Part shown: positions 10,815 to 22,100 of the stretch, one piece after another
Position numbering within the stretch: the first letter of the stretch is position 1
Layout: each line of letters opens with the position of its first letter
NCBI GenBank assembly: GCA_043228905.1
Contig: JBHGNT010000008.1
Coordinates: 496,001-560,000, forward strand
Direction: 5' to 3'
DNA length: 64,000 nt
Source of the DNA: Azolla caroliniana
Lineage: Eukaryota; Polypodiophyta
The notes under the pieces: model-generated
Databases searched by the model: none
What the model was told of the DNA's origin: nothing
Seen by the model: the letters and a program-made list of their open reading frames with translations, nothing else
Translations under genes and position numbers: made by a program

Positions 10815-12150
10815 GGTGCCTATTCTCTTGGTAAAAAAGAAAGAGGGCACATGACATATGTGTATTAATTACCGACGCTTGAATAAAGTGATGATCAAGA
10901 ATTCATATCCATTGCCCTGGGCTGATGATTTGATTGACCGTCTCCAAGGAGCACGATATTTTACGAAACTTGATATTTGTACAGGCTACTATCAAATTTG
11001 TATAAGTGAGGAAGATGTTCCTAAAATGGCATTTCGTATGTGTTATGGCCATTATGAGTTTTTGGTCATGTCTTTCGGTTTGACCAATGCTCCGACCACA
11101 TTTCAACAAGAAATGAATGACATTTTCCAAGAACAACTTGGAAAATTTGTTGTTATTTTCTTGGATGATATTCTATTCTATATCCGTACATTAGAAGAAC
11201 ATGTTAAACATGTCCGCTTTGTTTTACAAACATAGTGCGACAAGCAATTCTACGCGAAGATCTCAAAATGTGACTTCTTCAAAAAACCAATTACTTATCT
11301 CAGACATCTCATAAAGGAGTTGAAATTGACCCTTCTCGCATCGAGAAAGTTAAACTTTGGCCCACTCTTCGGAATATTCAAGAAGTTTAATCATTCTTGG
11401 TTTTGTCAGGTTTTTGCAAACATCTCTATGCAATTATTCCCAATGATGACATCGTTTACTGGTATTTTAAAAGGTCAAACGCATAAGTCTACAAAACCTA
11501 TTGTATGGAAAGCTACACTAGACCTCACCTTTAAGGAACTCAAAGACATGGTGTGCAAGGCTCAGTAACTCCTTTTACTAAATCCTTCAAAACCTTTTTA
11601 GGTTGAAACCGATGCAAGTGATTATGCTATATGTGTTGTCTTATATCAAGATGGTAAACCAATAGGTGTCGGTATACCGTTCAAGAAAAGGAATTATTTG
11701 CAGTTATTCATGCGCTAAAGTCATGGCACCATTATCTTTATCGAAATCGTCTTGTGGTAACTATGAATCACGAGTCCTTGAAATATATTTATGACTAACA
11801 AGACCTTAAGGGTCGTAAAGCCTGGTTCCATGAACATTGTCGTTGATGCACTTAGTCGCATCCGTCAAGTTAACATGCTTAGCTTCACTAAAATAACATC
11901 AGATCTTTATGATCACATTTGAGGAAAGTATCCCGATGACAGTTATTCTACAAGATACTAAACAAGAGTTGAGTTTGGAACAAACATCACCACAACCTCG
12001 AAGGAATCCTTCCACATTGCTAACGGTCTTCTCTATCGTAATGGGAAGGTTTGTGTTCCAGATTTTTCTGAGGTCAAAAAGAGATTTTTTTTTAATGCCA
12101 TGATGTGCGCTCAATAGGGCACCCTAGAATACATCGCACACACATTCTAC
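10815..12150 (+). pseudogene. Element F pol: reverse transcriptase, RNase H, start of integrase
   Basis: Coding DNA of a third Ty3/gypsy lineage. Reverse transcriptase begins mid-domain with VPILLVKKKEGT directly at the D' LTR border, then [29 protein letters not shown], and catalytic FLDD at 11158-11169. From 11236 the frame continues with stops and small shifts through the connection and RNase H (VEIDPSRIEKV, ALKSWHHYLYRNRLVV). A histidine-rich integrase start (GTLEYIAHTFY, equivalent to the GHPGIxRT zinc motif) runs up to the D insertion. It resumes at 48007 with YWPKIRLDIYSY. The break point is the target TCTAC. Confidence 0.88.
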
Positions 12151-12564
12151 TGTCATGATATGGCAAGAATCGAACCCATAACCTTATGTTATATAGGTCG
12201 AGCTCTTGACCATTACATTATCTATTGTAATATGTAGGATATTATTTTCATTTAAGTTTTACTATAGAAAATTATTGTATATTCCAGATTTCTCTGAAAC
12301 ATTCTAGAAGCTTCAGGACTATTCCTGAGAACACTATAAAAAGAGGCACAGGGCATTATTTCGAACCAAATTGGTTCAACGCCAGTCTTAAGCCTCATAG
12401 CTATTTTGTACTTACTCTTCACATAATATATCGTCTGTTATCATCATTCTCTCTCTCTCTCTCTCTCTCGTGAGTCTTACGCAATCCGTCCTCTTAGTAC
12501 TAATAGTACATCCCTTCTATAGAACTAATTCTCTCTTTGTTTTAGTACTTACTATTCTTGTTAG
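12151..12564 (+). repeat. 5' LTR of element D
   Basis: It starts TGTCATGATATGGCAAG and has TATAAAAA at 12335-12342 and a CT run at 12446-12468. The 3' boundary is approximate (about 12564), judged from where similarity to the 3' LTR (47577-48006) stops. The 3' LTR ends TTCCTGACA whereas here the end is eroded to TTCTTGTTAG. An antisense tRNA-like promoter pair lies at 12167-12212. Confidence 0.84.
12167..12212 (-). promoter_or_regulatory. tRNA-like A-box/B-box pair in D 5' LTR (antisense)
   Basis: On the minus strand, TGGTCAAGAGC (12202-12212) matches the pol III A-box consensus at all but the last base. GTTCGATTC (12167-12175) matches the B-box GTTCRANNC exactly. The same pair occurs in the 3' LTR at 47593-47638 and, weaker, in D'. 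No full tRNA cloverleaf is claimed; it may be a tRNA-derived or SINE-derived piece captured by the LTR. Confidence 0.5.
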
Positions 12565-12636
12565 TTTGAACCAAATTTCTCCCTTTGGTCTTCTTTTCAG
12601 TTTCCCTCATCCTCTTACCCATTTTTTTCCAATACT

Positions 12637-12807
12637 ATGGCTACTATTAGTGCCTAGGAATATCAATCCGTTTTTTCCAAGCTACAGTGTCTAAAAGAAA
12701 AATTTGTTGCATTGGAACAAGAATACCAACAATTGTTAGGGGATCTTCAATAAATTTCTTTCAAAAAATAGCAAATGCAACAACAACATGGGGAGTTAGA
12801 GTTATGC
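12637..12807 (+). pseudogene. Element D gag, N-terminal fragment
   Basis: It starts ATGGCTACTATTAGTGCC and encodes a short Gln-rich segment (FSKLQCLKEKFVALEQEYQQ) likely to form a coiled coil. It has stops at 12655 and beyond. It is cut at 12807 by G; the frame resumes at 29094, where CAACAACTCGAAGC continues the Gln-rich gag. The junction repeat is ATGC. Confidence 0.75.
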
Positions 12808-13262
12808 TGTCGTAAAGATTCACGGACATAGTGAGAAAACCGAAGAAGTTAGTGGCATTGGCAAAGTGCATCATTGGAACACTCCACCGTCTTTGGGGCG
12901 TGACCAACGGTGGACGCCGCGGTCCCGACGGACCACTTGAGTTGCCTTCGCCGGTTCCCATTCTTAACTTGTATTAGGCTATTGATATGTAATAGCCACC
13001 GGATTCGGGGCATGTAACTGTCTTGTTGTAAAGCTCTTGTAATATATATTCATGTTAGCGTATATCTATCTTCCTTGTAACATATTTGAGTCGGGTCCAT
13101 ATTCGCAGCGAACCATTTTTGTGAACCCTACATTCGTTGGAGTTGGAAGCCGATTCTGGACCGAAGCCCACAAAGCTTAAGGACTCCACCATCCGTCTCC
13201 CTAGTCCAAGACTCTTGCGGTCCCGCCTAAGATCCTACACGTACCCACAGAAAACCACGACA
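12808..13262 (+). repeat. 5' LTR of element G, internally deleted
   Basis: It begins TGTCGTAAAGATTC and ends AAAACCACGACA. Compared with the full LTR at 24522-25563, about 550 bp are missing between GTGCATCAT (about 12872) and TGGAACACTCC. The missing part includes the TATA region, so this copy would lack its promoter. Confidence 0.84.
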
Positions 13263-13282
13263 TCTTTGGTGAACTCGACGTG
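13263..13282 (+). promoter_or_regulatory. Putative primer-binding site of G
   Basis: TCTTTGGTGAACTCGACGTG directly follows the LTR end. Element C has TCTTTGGTGAACCCGACATG at the same place (40582-40601), two substitutions in 20. I could not assign the tRNA. Confidence 0.6.
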
Positions 13283-13467
13283 AAAGGCGGCAAGGGAGAA
13301 TGGAGGTGGATGAAGAAGGCTTCGTGGTGAAGGCAATGTTGAAGGCGATGATGAACATACACGGAAGAAGGGTGGACAAGAAACGGTTTGGAAGCCGTTG
13401 AGAGTGCGGTCGAAGAAGTCGACCATTGGTGTGGAGATGGGGTCCCAAAATTTTTAAAGCCCACGAT
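13283..13467 (+). other. G internal DNA before insertion J
   Basis: Purine-rich DNA with no conserved domain, ending at the J target ACGAT (13463-13467). Reading frames exist but none resembles the A/B/C gag. Confidence 0.55.
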
Positions 13468-13815
13468 TGTTACCCCCGTAAGAATATACGGGGAGGCATA
13501 AGGGTATGTGTAATGATGTGGTTGATGTGTGTGTGTAAAGTAAATGAGTGTGTGAGGATGAGTATGTGTATGGACACATGCACAATTATGTGCATGTGTA
13601 CAAGAATGTGTAACGGTCTTATTTATAACGGTCATGTAACCGTTACATTGGATGTATTATATAAACCCCCTATGGGGTATGTAATGAGATAACCTTTTTT
13701 CCCTCTCACATTTGTGTCATTTTCAATTTGTCTTTCTCTCTTGTTTTCCCTCACACGTAACCCCTCTTGGGAGGGGGGTGGAGCCATTCTAGGCTTCACC
13801 CTCTACCCATTAATA
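13468..13815 (+). repeat. 5' LTR of J
   Basis: It begins TGTTACCCCCGTAAGAATAT. A TATA-like TATATAAACCCCC lies near 13660. It ends CCCATTAATA, with the expected final CA eroded to TA. It is closely similar to 16183-16517. Confidence 0.88.
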
Positions 13816-14239
13816 CTTTTGGCACACTCGAATGGCCGACCTCCCTTGAGAAGAGGTCAATCTCTCCCTCCCTCACTCTCCCTCTCCATCACTGATCTCT
13901 ATCTCTCCATTTCTTTGTACGTGTCTGTTAGTGTTTGTGTAGGGTGTATGGTGTGGTGGATGGACTCTTTGTGTGGGAGCCAGCCTGTGATGAAGATATC
14001 AACATTATTCCCTTGAGAAGAAGACTCTCTTCTCCTCCTCTACTTCTTTGCCTACCCCTCTGTTAGTTCTTGTTGCACCATCTCCACTACATCGCCTACA
14101 CATCCCTTTCCCCATTCCCAGTATGTGATGATGATCTTGCTTTCAACCCCTTTCCTCACTCTCTCTACCTAAAATCCTAGCCACCCCAAAGTTCATCTCT
14201 ATATCTTTAGCTCTCTTCATCTTTGTGTTTGCGGCTATG

Positions 14240-14272
<33 letters not shown>

Positions 14273-16182
14273 GGTCCCACCATAGAAATGGTGGGCGTTC
14301 CATCTGAGAAGTTTTTCCAGTTTTCCCCACAATATAATGCCTCATTCCTGCTTCAATCCAAACAGAGCAATTGAATACGGTGATGGATCTACATCAAGCA
14401 TTGTTAGGGATAACTATACCTCCCATCGTTGTGTGTGTGATGCTATTGTGCCAATGTTAACAAAGAATAGGATCACAATCAATTCATAAAGGAGGACTGT
14501 GAATCACTATGGAAGCTTGGATCACTTGGTATATGAGGCGTGTTATCCTTGCATAGATGAGCGGAAGGATCATCACCACTAATTGGGTTCATCATCTTCA
14601 CTATCAGAATCAGAGCTTGAAAAAGATGTGTCTCGACGGGGGCATAAGTGGCCATACGATCGAACAAAGGTGCGACAATCAGATAGATGGCGCCAAGTGG
14701 CTAGACAAAGATAGTCTGGTAGCCGGACTAAGATGACCCTGAACAAAGATAGCCACCGTATAGCCACAGCCGAACCCGCAAAGAGATGGCCAGCGTCCCG
14801 TTGAGGGCCGAAAAGATAGGGACAACGGGCTGAATAGAAGTAGCCGAAAAGCATCGGCCGAAACTAGCATGGTCGAGACGCGTGGCTGAGAGTATGGCCA
14901 AGAAGTGCGACTAAGACGCGTGGCCGAGAGCATGACTGAGACGCGTGACCGAGAGCACGGTTGATACGTGTGGTCGAGAGTACGACCGAGATGTGCGGTC
15001 GACAGTGTAGTAGAGAGATGTCCACGACCAGCTAGTGGAGATAGCCGAACAGACGGCAAACGTCCGACAAAGCCAACAGACGTTGACAGACGGCGTACAA
15101 CAACCGATCGGACAGACGGTCCGATAGCAGGCGAACGCATACCCACGGACAACTGGCTAGATAGTAGGAAGCGACGGTCGGCGGACATAAACGGCCATAG
15201 ATAGATGGCTGAAGGCAGACACGACTAGTGGCCAGCCGGTACGACAATCGGCAACAGACGAGCAACGACGGCCGATAATCGGGCCAGACACTAACAACCG
15301 AACCCACAGAGTCGAGCAGTAGAGGACAATGCTCGACAACCAGTTGGACAGACCGTAGAGACTGCCGTAGTAAAGAGACGACTGACAGTCGACAGCCGTA
15401 AAGAGACGACGTCGAACAAACATTCGACGACCGACGGTCAGCGGACAGAAACCGTCGGGAGCCGTTGGATAGCTAACGGCCAGTGCCGACCTCCAGACAA
15501 AAGATTGCAGCACCAAACCGAAAAGAAAGGGAAAAGAAGAAAAAATCAAGAAAGAAGAAGGAGAAGTCGTAGAAGCAGTGAGACAGAAAAGAAGAAGGAA
15601 GCAACATCAGCAGAAAAGAGAAAGAAGAGAAGAAGTAGAGAAAGACAAGAAGCAATAGAGGAGTACGCGGAGACAAAATGAAAGAAAGAAAAAAGATAAG
15701 GGCATTTCACAAAACTTTGAAAGCTTGAGGGTAGAAAAGGGATACTCAAAAACTCAAAAAGAGAGGGCATAGTGAATGATTTCAAAAGCTCAAGGGCATC
15801 AGAAGAAAAATTCAAAGATCGAAGGGCATATGATAAAATTTTAAAAACTTGAGGGTGAAAATAAAAATTCGAAAGACCAAGGTGTATAAAACATAAAACC
15901 CAACTCACATGAATGAACTATAGAATACACAAACGCACAACATGATTTCACAACCCATGCCACATTGAACTAGCCGATTGCTGTATGATCCAATTGCAAC
16001 TTGTGTTGACCGAATGAGAAGGTTCGAGTCAAGCAAAGCTCCGATCGAAGTTATCGATCATAGAGCAGTGATTCGGTCGAGGGATTTCTGACCGTTGAGA
16101 CGACCGATGGAGTTCTGATCGAGAAGAGTTGCCATGGCGAGTGGGTTCACCGTGCAATGCACTGTTCCATAGGTGTGTCATG
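13816..16182 (+). other. J internal region, no genes
   Basis: A pyrimidine-rich first part with a (TG)n tract at 14238-14271 is followed by GA-rich DNA. In 14870-15010 a motif around ACGCGTGGCCGAGAGTATGG recurs several times. Long minus-strand open frames in 14580-15900 come from this purine bias (Ser/Leu/Phe-rich) and match nothing I know. A polypurine-rich zone at 15480-15720 precedes AT-rich DNA and the 3' LTR. Confidence 0.65.
14238..14271 (+). repeat. (TG)n microsatellite in J
   Basis: TG dinucleotides, about 14 uninterrupted units. Confidence 0.92.
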
Positions 16183-16517
16183 TGTTACCCCCGTAAGAAT
16201 ATACGGGGAGGCATAAGGGTAGGTGTAATGATGTGGTTGATGTGTATGTGTAAAGTAAATGAGTGTATGAGGATGAGTATGTGTATGGACACATGTACAA
16301 TTATGTGCATGTGTACAAGAATGTGTAACGGTCTTATTTATAACGTTACATTGGATGTATTATATAAACCCCCTATGTGGTATGTAATGAGATAACCTTT
16401 TTTCCCTCTCACATCTGTGTCATTTTCTATTTGTCTTTCTCTCTTGTTTTCCTTCACACGTAACCCCCTTGGGAGGGGGGTGGAGCCATTGTAGGCTTCA
16501 CCCCCTACCCATTAACA
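16183..16517 (+). repeat. 3' LTR of J
   Basis: It starts TGTTACCCCCGTAAGAATAT and ends CCCATTAACA, then the target duplicate ACGAT. The differences from the 5' copy are a short deletion (loss of GGTCATGTAACC near 16346) and scattered substitutions. Confidence 0.88.
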
Positions 16518-17775
16518 ACGATGCTCGGATTGAGAGGCTTCCCTCACAATGTATGAGAGGCAACGAGGTTAAAGTGTTTGCCGGGTGGTGGTAGCCATAT
16601 GGTGTGAAGAGGACAAAGAGCTTCAAGAAGGTCATGGTTTGGGGTCCTTCGAGGGAGTTATCGAAGATGCACGGGCATGGGTGGTCGAAGAGGCAAATAG
16701 AGGTCGAGAAGGAAGTCTCCTTCTCGACGGATGTAGAATAATGATGACGCCCTGTAGGGGTCTGGGTTCAATACGATGGTGCTATTACGGGGAAGGTGTG
16801 GAACAAGTCACCTATTCAACTTGCGGAGGAATACGCCTCCCTACACGCGGAGGACGGGGCCTATGCGGAGGCCGGAAGAGCATCCGACGGTGACGTGGGA
16901 GAGGGTGCGGAGCAAGCGACCCTCTCGTCTAGCAGAAAGGGGACGACCATGGATGAGGCCGGTGACTACTGAGTGGGAAGAGCCACTTTGAGAGTGGGCA
17001 AAGGATTCGGGGCACGGTTGCTCGAAACATCAAGCGAGAAGGAGGCAAGTGGCCGTGCCGGGACCTTACCCACACCTGTTCTAGAGACTCTGGTGGCCAG
17101 CCCGAGAGCCGGCGTGAGACCTAGAGTCACAAACGGTGGTGGCGGCAAGGCGGGCAACCGAAACAACAAAGAGGAGGATGCGAGGCCTGGAACGGGCATA
17201 TACAAAGGGACTGACGGAGAGGTCGGGAGCAGCAATGAGGAGAGAGTCAGTGAGCGTGAGAAGGAGGCCAAGTGGGCACGACAACTATGGTTCGGTGGAA
17301 GACCGGAAATGAGAGGGATCCTCCACACCTTTTCAAGAGACTACGGCGGTTGCCGATTAACGTAAGACCGGAGAGACAATGGGTGGCGACGAGGAGTCGG
17401 TTACCGAAGCGGGCATCCGGTGTGGGAAGACGGACAAACGAGGCCAAGAGGGCCAAATGGAGTCGGAAGGGACCACGGTGATGAAAGAAAACAAGGCCGA
17501 CTCGGAGGTTGGAACTACGGAGGGAGGAGCGCGTAATACGACGCATGCACTACGGCGAGAAATGAAGCGTGCATTACGGCCGCACGAGGACCTAAGAGCG
17601 AGTGCGTATTAGGAGGTCGACGATGAGTTCGAGAGAAGAACACGGAAGCGGAGGAACAAAGACCGGTCCTATGGGTCACCTCACACCAAGCTAGAGACTT
17701 CGGCGGTCAACATTGGATCCGACGTAAGACCAAGATACTGACGGTGGCGGTAGGAAAATGGGACCCGACAATTCA
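16518..17775 (+). other. G internal DNA between J and L
   Basis: GC- and purine-rich DNA. A motif of the form GAGACT..GGCGGTC..CCGACGTAAGACC..GAGACTGACGGTGGCGG recurs at about 17083-17150, 17340-17380 and 17690-17752, and again beyond L. A segment with GGCCTATGCGGAGGCCGGAA (16858) reappears at about 23463. Frames up to 130 codons are open but carry no retroelement motif. Confidence 0.6.
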
Positions 17776-18151
17776 TGTTGAGAGACAAGCTCAACATTGG
17801 CCGGATCGGCTGAAGAAGCCGAGGACTGGATCGGTTGGGACCGATCGGTTAGGCCGTTAGGAAAGATATTCTGTGAGGAATATATTTGGGAGTTAGTGTA
17901 GGAGCTCTTAATGAGCATTGAAGAATTGACAGTGCTCCAGTCAGTCCTTCTAGGGCTTGTACAAAGTGTTCATTGAACACATATATGTATTGTTTTCTTT
18001 GTCTTTCATAATATACGATCCTTTTGGTGTCTTCTCTCTAACTCTTTCGGTCTCTCCCGCGTATACTATGTAAGCTCAAGCTCTCCATTAAACCTGAGTG
18101 TTCTCCCTTCTGTTCTGTCTTTATACTTGCTTCTGCATGCTACTTTTTACA
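17776..18151 (+). repeat. 5' LTR of L
   Basis: It begins TGTTGAGAGACAAGCTCAACA, a 7-bp inverted repeat (TGTTGAG/CTCAACA) able to fold into a hairpin, and ends TACTTTTTACA. The first 22 bases are identical in K although the rest of the LTRs differ. Confidence 0.94.
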
Positions 18152-18168
18152 TGGTATCAGAGCGCGAG
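18152..18168 (+). promoter_or_regulatory. Primer-binding site of L
   Basis: TGGTATCAGAGCGCGAG is complementary to the 3' end of initiator tRNA-Met, the usual primer of plant copia elements. It directly abuts the LTR. Confidence 0.9.
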
Positions 18169-18223
18169 GGTTGAGAACCTCTGTGCAGCCGACACAGCTT
18201 GACGAAGAAGAACAAGAAGAACG

Positions 18224-19194
18224 ATGGATAGAGGCATGGCGAGCTCGCTTCCAACAGAGAAGCTCGACAGAACCAACTACGCGTCTTGGTCCTACAAGAT
18301 GCACCAGTACCTGCTCGGGCACGGGTACTGGAGTTATGTCGAAGGAGCTAATGACGCAGCACCCGAATCGACACACAGAGACTTTCCGTCGTGGGAGCAA
18401 TCGGCGAGCAGGGTATTATACTGGTTCGCGTTGTGTGTGGGCGAACAGCTATTGAGTTATGTTCGGGATGCAAAGACGCCGGGGAAAATCTGAAGAAGAT
18501 TTTTGCCGCGAGCACCACAGCCAGGAAGCTTCAGCTCCGACAGGAGTTGAGCAACCTACGACAACGCGACTTGTCGGTGGCAGACTATACCTCGAAGATC
18601 AAGGATATCTGCGACTCCCTCGCCTCCATAGAGGTGAACATCGAGGAGAGCGAGATGGTCCAGATCTGTCTCGGAGGTTTGGTGTCGAAGTTCGGAGCGC
18701 TCCGAACGGCTGTGTGTACCCGGGAGAATACGTCGTCCTTTTTCGACTTACAGTCGATGCTCCTGGTAGAGGAGAACCACGCGGGTGCGTCGACGAGCAC
18801 GCACACTGACAACAAGATGTTGTACACGGAGGGAGAAAGGCCCCGTGGTCGTGGCGGACGGGGTGAGTCGGTACGCAATGGAAGCGGCCAACGAGATCAA
18901 GGAAGAAGGCACCGAAGTGATGCCGACAGCAACTCCGGACCCTCCGGAAACAGGGGGAGTCGAAGCGATGAGAACCGGGAAGGGAAGGCCATCGCGGATG
19001 CTAGTACTGTGGCAAGAAAGGCCACAGGGAAAGTGAGTGCTGGAAGAAGCGCGCCGATTCGGAGAGAACCGGTTCCGGAAACGGCTCCAGACATACCGAC
19101 AAGGGAGATTGGCAGCGATCGGACTACGCCGAAGACTACGGGAGAGCCGGAGAAGGGTCTGCCTTCGTGTCGAGACACGAAGCAAACTCAATGA
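18224..19194 (+). pseudogene. Element L gag (copia, UBN2-type)
   Basis: The first frame starts MDRGMASSLPTEKLDRTNYA (18224), the N-terminal signature of copia gag (KLDRTNYxSW). About 10 bp missing near 18481 compared with K shift the frame. The second frame continues ENLKKIFAASTTARKLQL, then a DSLASIEVNIEESEMVQICL segment and an Arg/Gly-rich tail. The CCHC zinc knuckle, intact in K, is lost here by a one-base deletion and a TGG-to-TAG change near 19000. Gag normally packages element RNA. Confidence 0.9.
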
Positions 19195-22100
19195 AACAGA
19201 GCACCCCGAGATCGGACGAGGTGTGGTACGTAGACTCCGGCGCGTCAAACCACATGACGAGCCAAAAGGAGTGGTTCTCGTACCTTGAAAAACCCATACA
19301 ACCTAGAGTAGTCGCAACAGGAGACGACACTCCGCATCTGATCGCGAATGTCGGAGAAGTTCCCCTTAGCCACGTCGGGCAGAAAGGGAAACTCATGAAC
19401 GTGTTGCACGTTCCGACAATCACGAAAAACTTGGTCTTGGTCGGACAGATCGTCGACCAAGGGATGGAGGTTTGGTTTACACACCTCGGATGCTTCATTG
19501 AGGAAGAAGGTCGTGTGATTGTGCAAGGGCGTAGAGACGGGAGGATGTTCATCCTCGACTCCACTGATGGCGGCACCACAATGTTCGCGAAGGGACAAAA
19601 ATCCGAGTCGGACATCGACTTGTGGCACAAGCGGATAGTCAACCACCAGCGGCTTCAAGATTTGCAATCGAAACATGTAGTGTTCGGATTGCCCAAATTT
19701 AGTGGCAGAAAGGCACAAATTTGTGAAGCTTGCCAGCTCGGGAAGCAACACCGACTTCCCTTCCCCAACGAGCGAAACCGGACCCGGAACAAACTCGACC
19801 TTATACACTCCGATGTATGGGGGCCAGCACAAAACATTAGTCTTGGCGGGAGCCGATATTTCGTCTCCTTCATCGACGACCACACGCGGCACACGTGGAT
19901 CTACCTCATTGAGAGGAAGAGCGAAGTCTTCGACTGCTTTCGGGACCTCAAAAGGTTCGTGGAAACGGAGACGAGACGAAAGTTCAAGTGCCTGCGGTCG
20001 GATGGCGGGAAAGATTACTTCTCCGGTCAATTCAACGGTTATCTACAACAAATGGGAATTCGGCGCGAATTCAGTTGCAGATACACGCCGGAGCAGAACG
20101 GCGTGGCCGAGAGGAAGAATCGGTCAGTTGTGGAAGCGGCACAGGCAATGCTGGAGGAGAAGAGGCGGTAAGGACCGCAGTATACATTCAGAACCGGATC
20201 GGAGACAAAGTGTCGGCGCACGAGCAATATTTCGGAACGAAGCCGAACTTGCGACACTTGAGGGTGTTTGGTAACATTGCGTATGTGCATATACCGAAGG
20301 AGAAAAGGAGGAAGCTGGACGCAAAGGCCGAGAAATGCATCTTGGTCGGTTACTCGGACGAGCAGAAGGGTTATAAGTGCTATAACCCTCGCACCAAACA
20401 AGCGCGTGTTAGCCGCGATGTTGTGTTTGACGAGTCTGCGTCCTAGTACCTGACCCCGACTACGAACCTCGACTCCAATCCGAGCTCTGACGATGAGGTC
20501 AGCGAGGCCGAGATGCCTCCGGATGAGCCCGAAATCGAGACCCGCGAAGAGAGTCCGATTTCACTCCGGTTAAGTGGACCGATTGGACGACTGAGTCGGT
20601 ACGACCAGTCTGATGAAGAGCCGGCGAGTAGTGGAGACTCGGCCGTGCATTCCCCGCGCAGGAAGCCGAGGAGATGGCTTACGCGCAAAGAGAAAGGGAA
20701 GAAGAAGGTGTCGGATTCCGGCATGGAAAGGAACAAGTCAGACCGACGCGAGTCCGACTCCGAGGGAACCACTGACGGGTCTTTAAAGATGAAGACCAAG
20801 ATGGCCTCGACATTGGCTAATGTGAGATTACGCCGATCTACCGGCTAGAAGAATCCTGTTTTGCGGTTCCGATACAATGAGTACATGGCGCATCATTATG
20901 CGTACATGTCCCGTGTAGCGGAAGTGCGTGAGCCGGAGAGCTACGCAGAAGCGGCTAAAGACGCGAATTGGCGTGCCGCGATGGAGGAAGAGATGCACGC
21001 ATTGGTGGAGAACGAGACCTGAGACCTGGTTAACGCACCAAGAGGGGTAAAACCGATCGGGTGTAGGTGGGTGTACAAAGTCAAGTACAACACCGATGGC
21101 TCGGTCAACCGGTACAAGGCTCGGCTAGTGGCAAAGGGCTACGCGCAGAAACACGGCATCGACTACGATGAGACATTTGCGCCGGTCGCGAAAATGATGA
21201 CCGTTTGTGTTTTGCTCGTAGTAGCCTCGGCCAAGGGGTGGCACCTACATCAAATGGATGTAAAGAATGCGTTCCTGCAAGGTGACCTTGAGGAACAAGT
21301 GTACATGGTACAACCCCCCGGATTTCACTCCGGCACGAACTCCTCGGTAGTATGCTGACTGAAGAAGTCCCTTTACGGACTGAAGCAAGCCCCGCGTGCC
21401 TGGAACGCGAAGATCACACAACAACTGCGTCGGATGCGCTTCGTCACGTCAAAATCGGACTCATCCCTGTACATCCGGAAAGGTCGACTTGGACCGGTTA
21501 GTATTCTACTATATGTCGATGACTTGGTCATCACCGGCACCGACCTAGGTGAAATCGACCGCGTGAAGCTCCAGCTTGAGGCATCGTTCGACATGAAGGA
21601 TCTGGGGGACCTTCATTACTTCCTCGGGATCAAAGTGATTCGTACCCCTGAAGGCATATTGATCAGCCAACGTCATAACGTGCTGAGTATGCTCTTCAAA
21701 TTCGGGATGGCCGACTGTAAGTCCGTCTTGACTCCTCTGAACAGAACCGTCAAGCTTCGTCCCGATACGGGAAAGGTATGCGACCTGACGAGGTTCCGAC
21801 AAATTGTCGGAAGCCTCATATACTTGACCATCACCCGACCCGACCTCAGTTATCCGGTCGGAGTGATCAGTCAGTTCATGGCGTGACCTACCGAGGAGCA
21901 CCTTAAGTGTGCGCAACGCGTACTGCGGTACGTAAGTGGCACTAAGGACCGCAGACTGCTATATCGGACCGGTTTAGCCGCGCACTTAGTCGGCGACACC
22001 GATGCTGATTGGGCTGGCCACGCCGCCGATCGCCGATCCACGTCCGGATACGCGTTCTCCCTCGGGAGTGCCGCGATCGCGTGGAGCAATAAGAAGCAGT

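Larger units (their letters stand above)
13468..16517 (+). mobile_element. Small non-coding LTR element J (TRIM/LARD type)
   Basis: Two LTRs (13468-13815 and 16183-16517) flank 2.37 kb of DNA without any recognised retroelement domain. Perfect target duplications ACGAT occur at 13463-13467 and 16518-16522. The total of 3.05 kb, non-coding, fits a terminal-repeat element that relies on proteins from another element. The internal DNA starts with a possible primer-binding region (TTTGGCACACTCGAATGG, about 13818-13835), has a (TG)n run, and is purine-rich toward its end. Inserted in element G. Confidence 0.88.

Noticed and set aside
13420-13700. A start-to-stop gene on the plus strand (88 codons, Met/Cys-rich)
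   Set aside because: It crosses the left border of element J and repeats in the J 3' LTR, so it is LTR sequence.
14580-15908. Overlapping minus-strand frames of 90-170 codons inside J
   Set aside because: Caused by purine-rich bias on the plus strand; Ser/Leu/Phe-rich, no domain, and the element has the hallmarks of a non-coding one.
19245-20030. A 261-codon minus-strand frame in L
   Set aside because: Antisense shadow of the protease/integrase frame, whose sense motifs are unmistakable.
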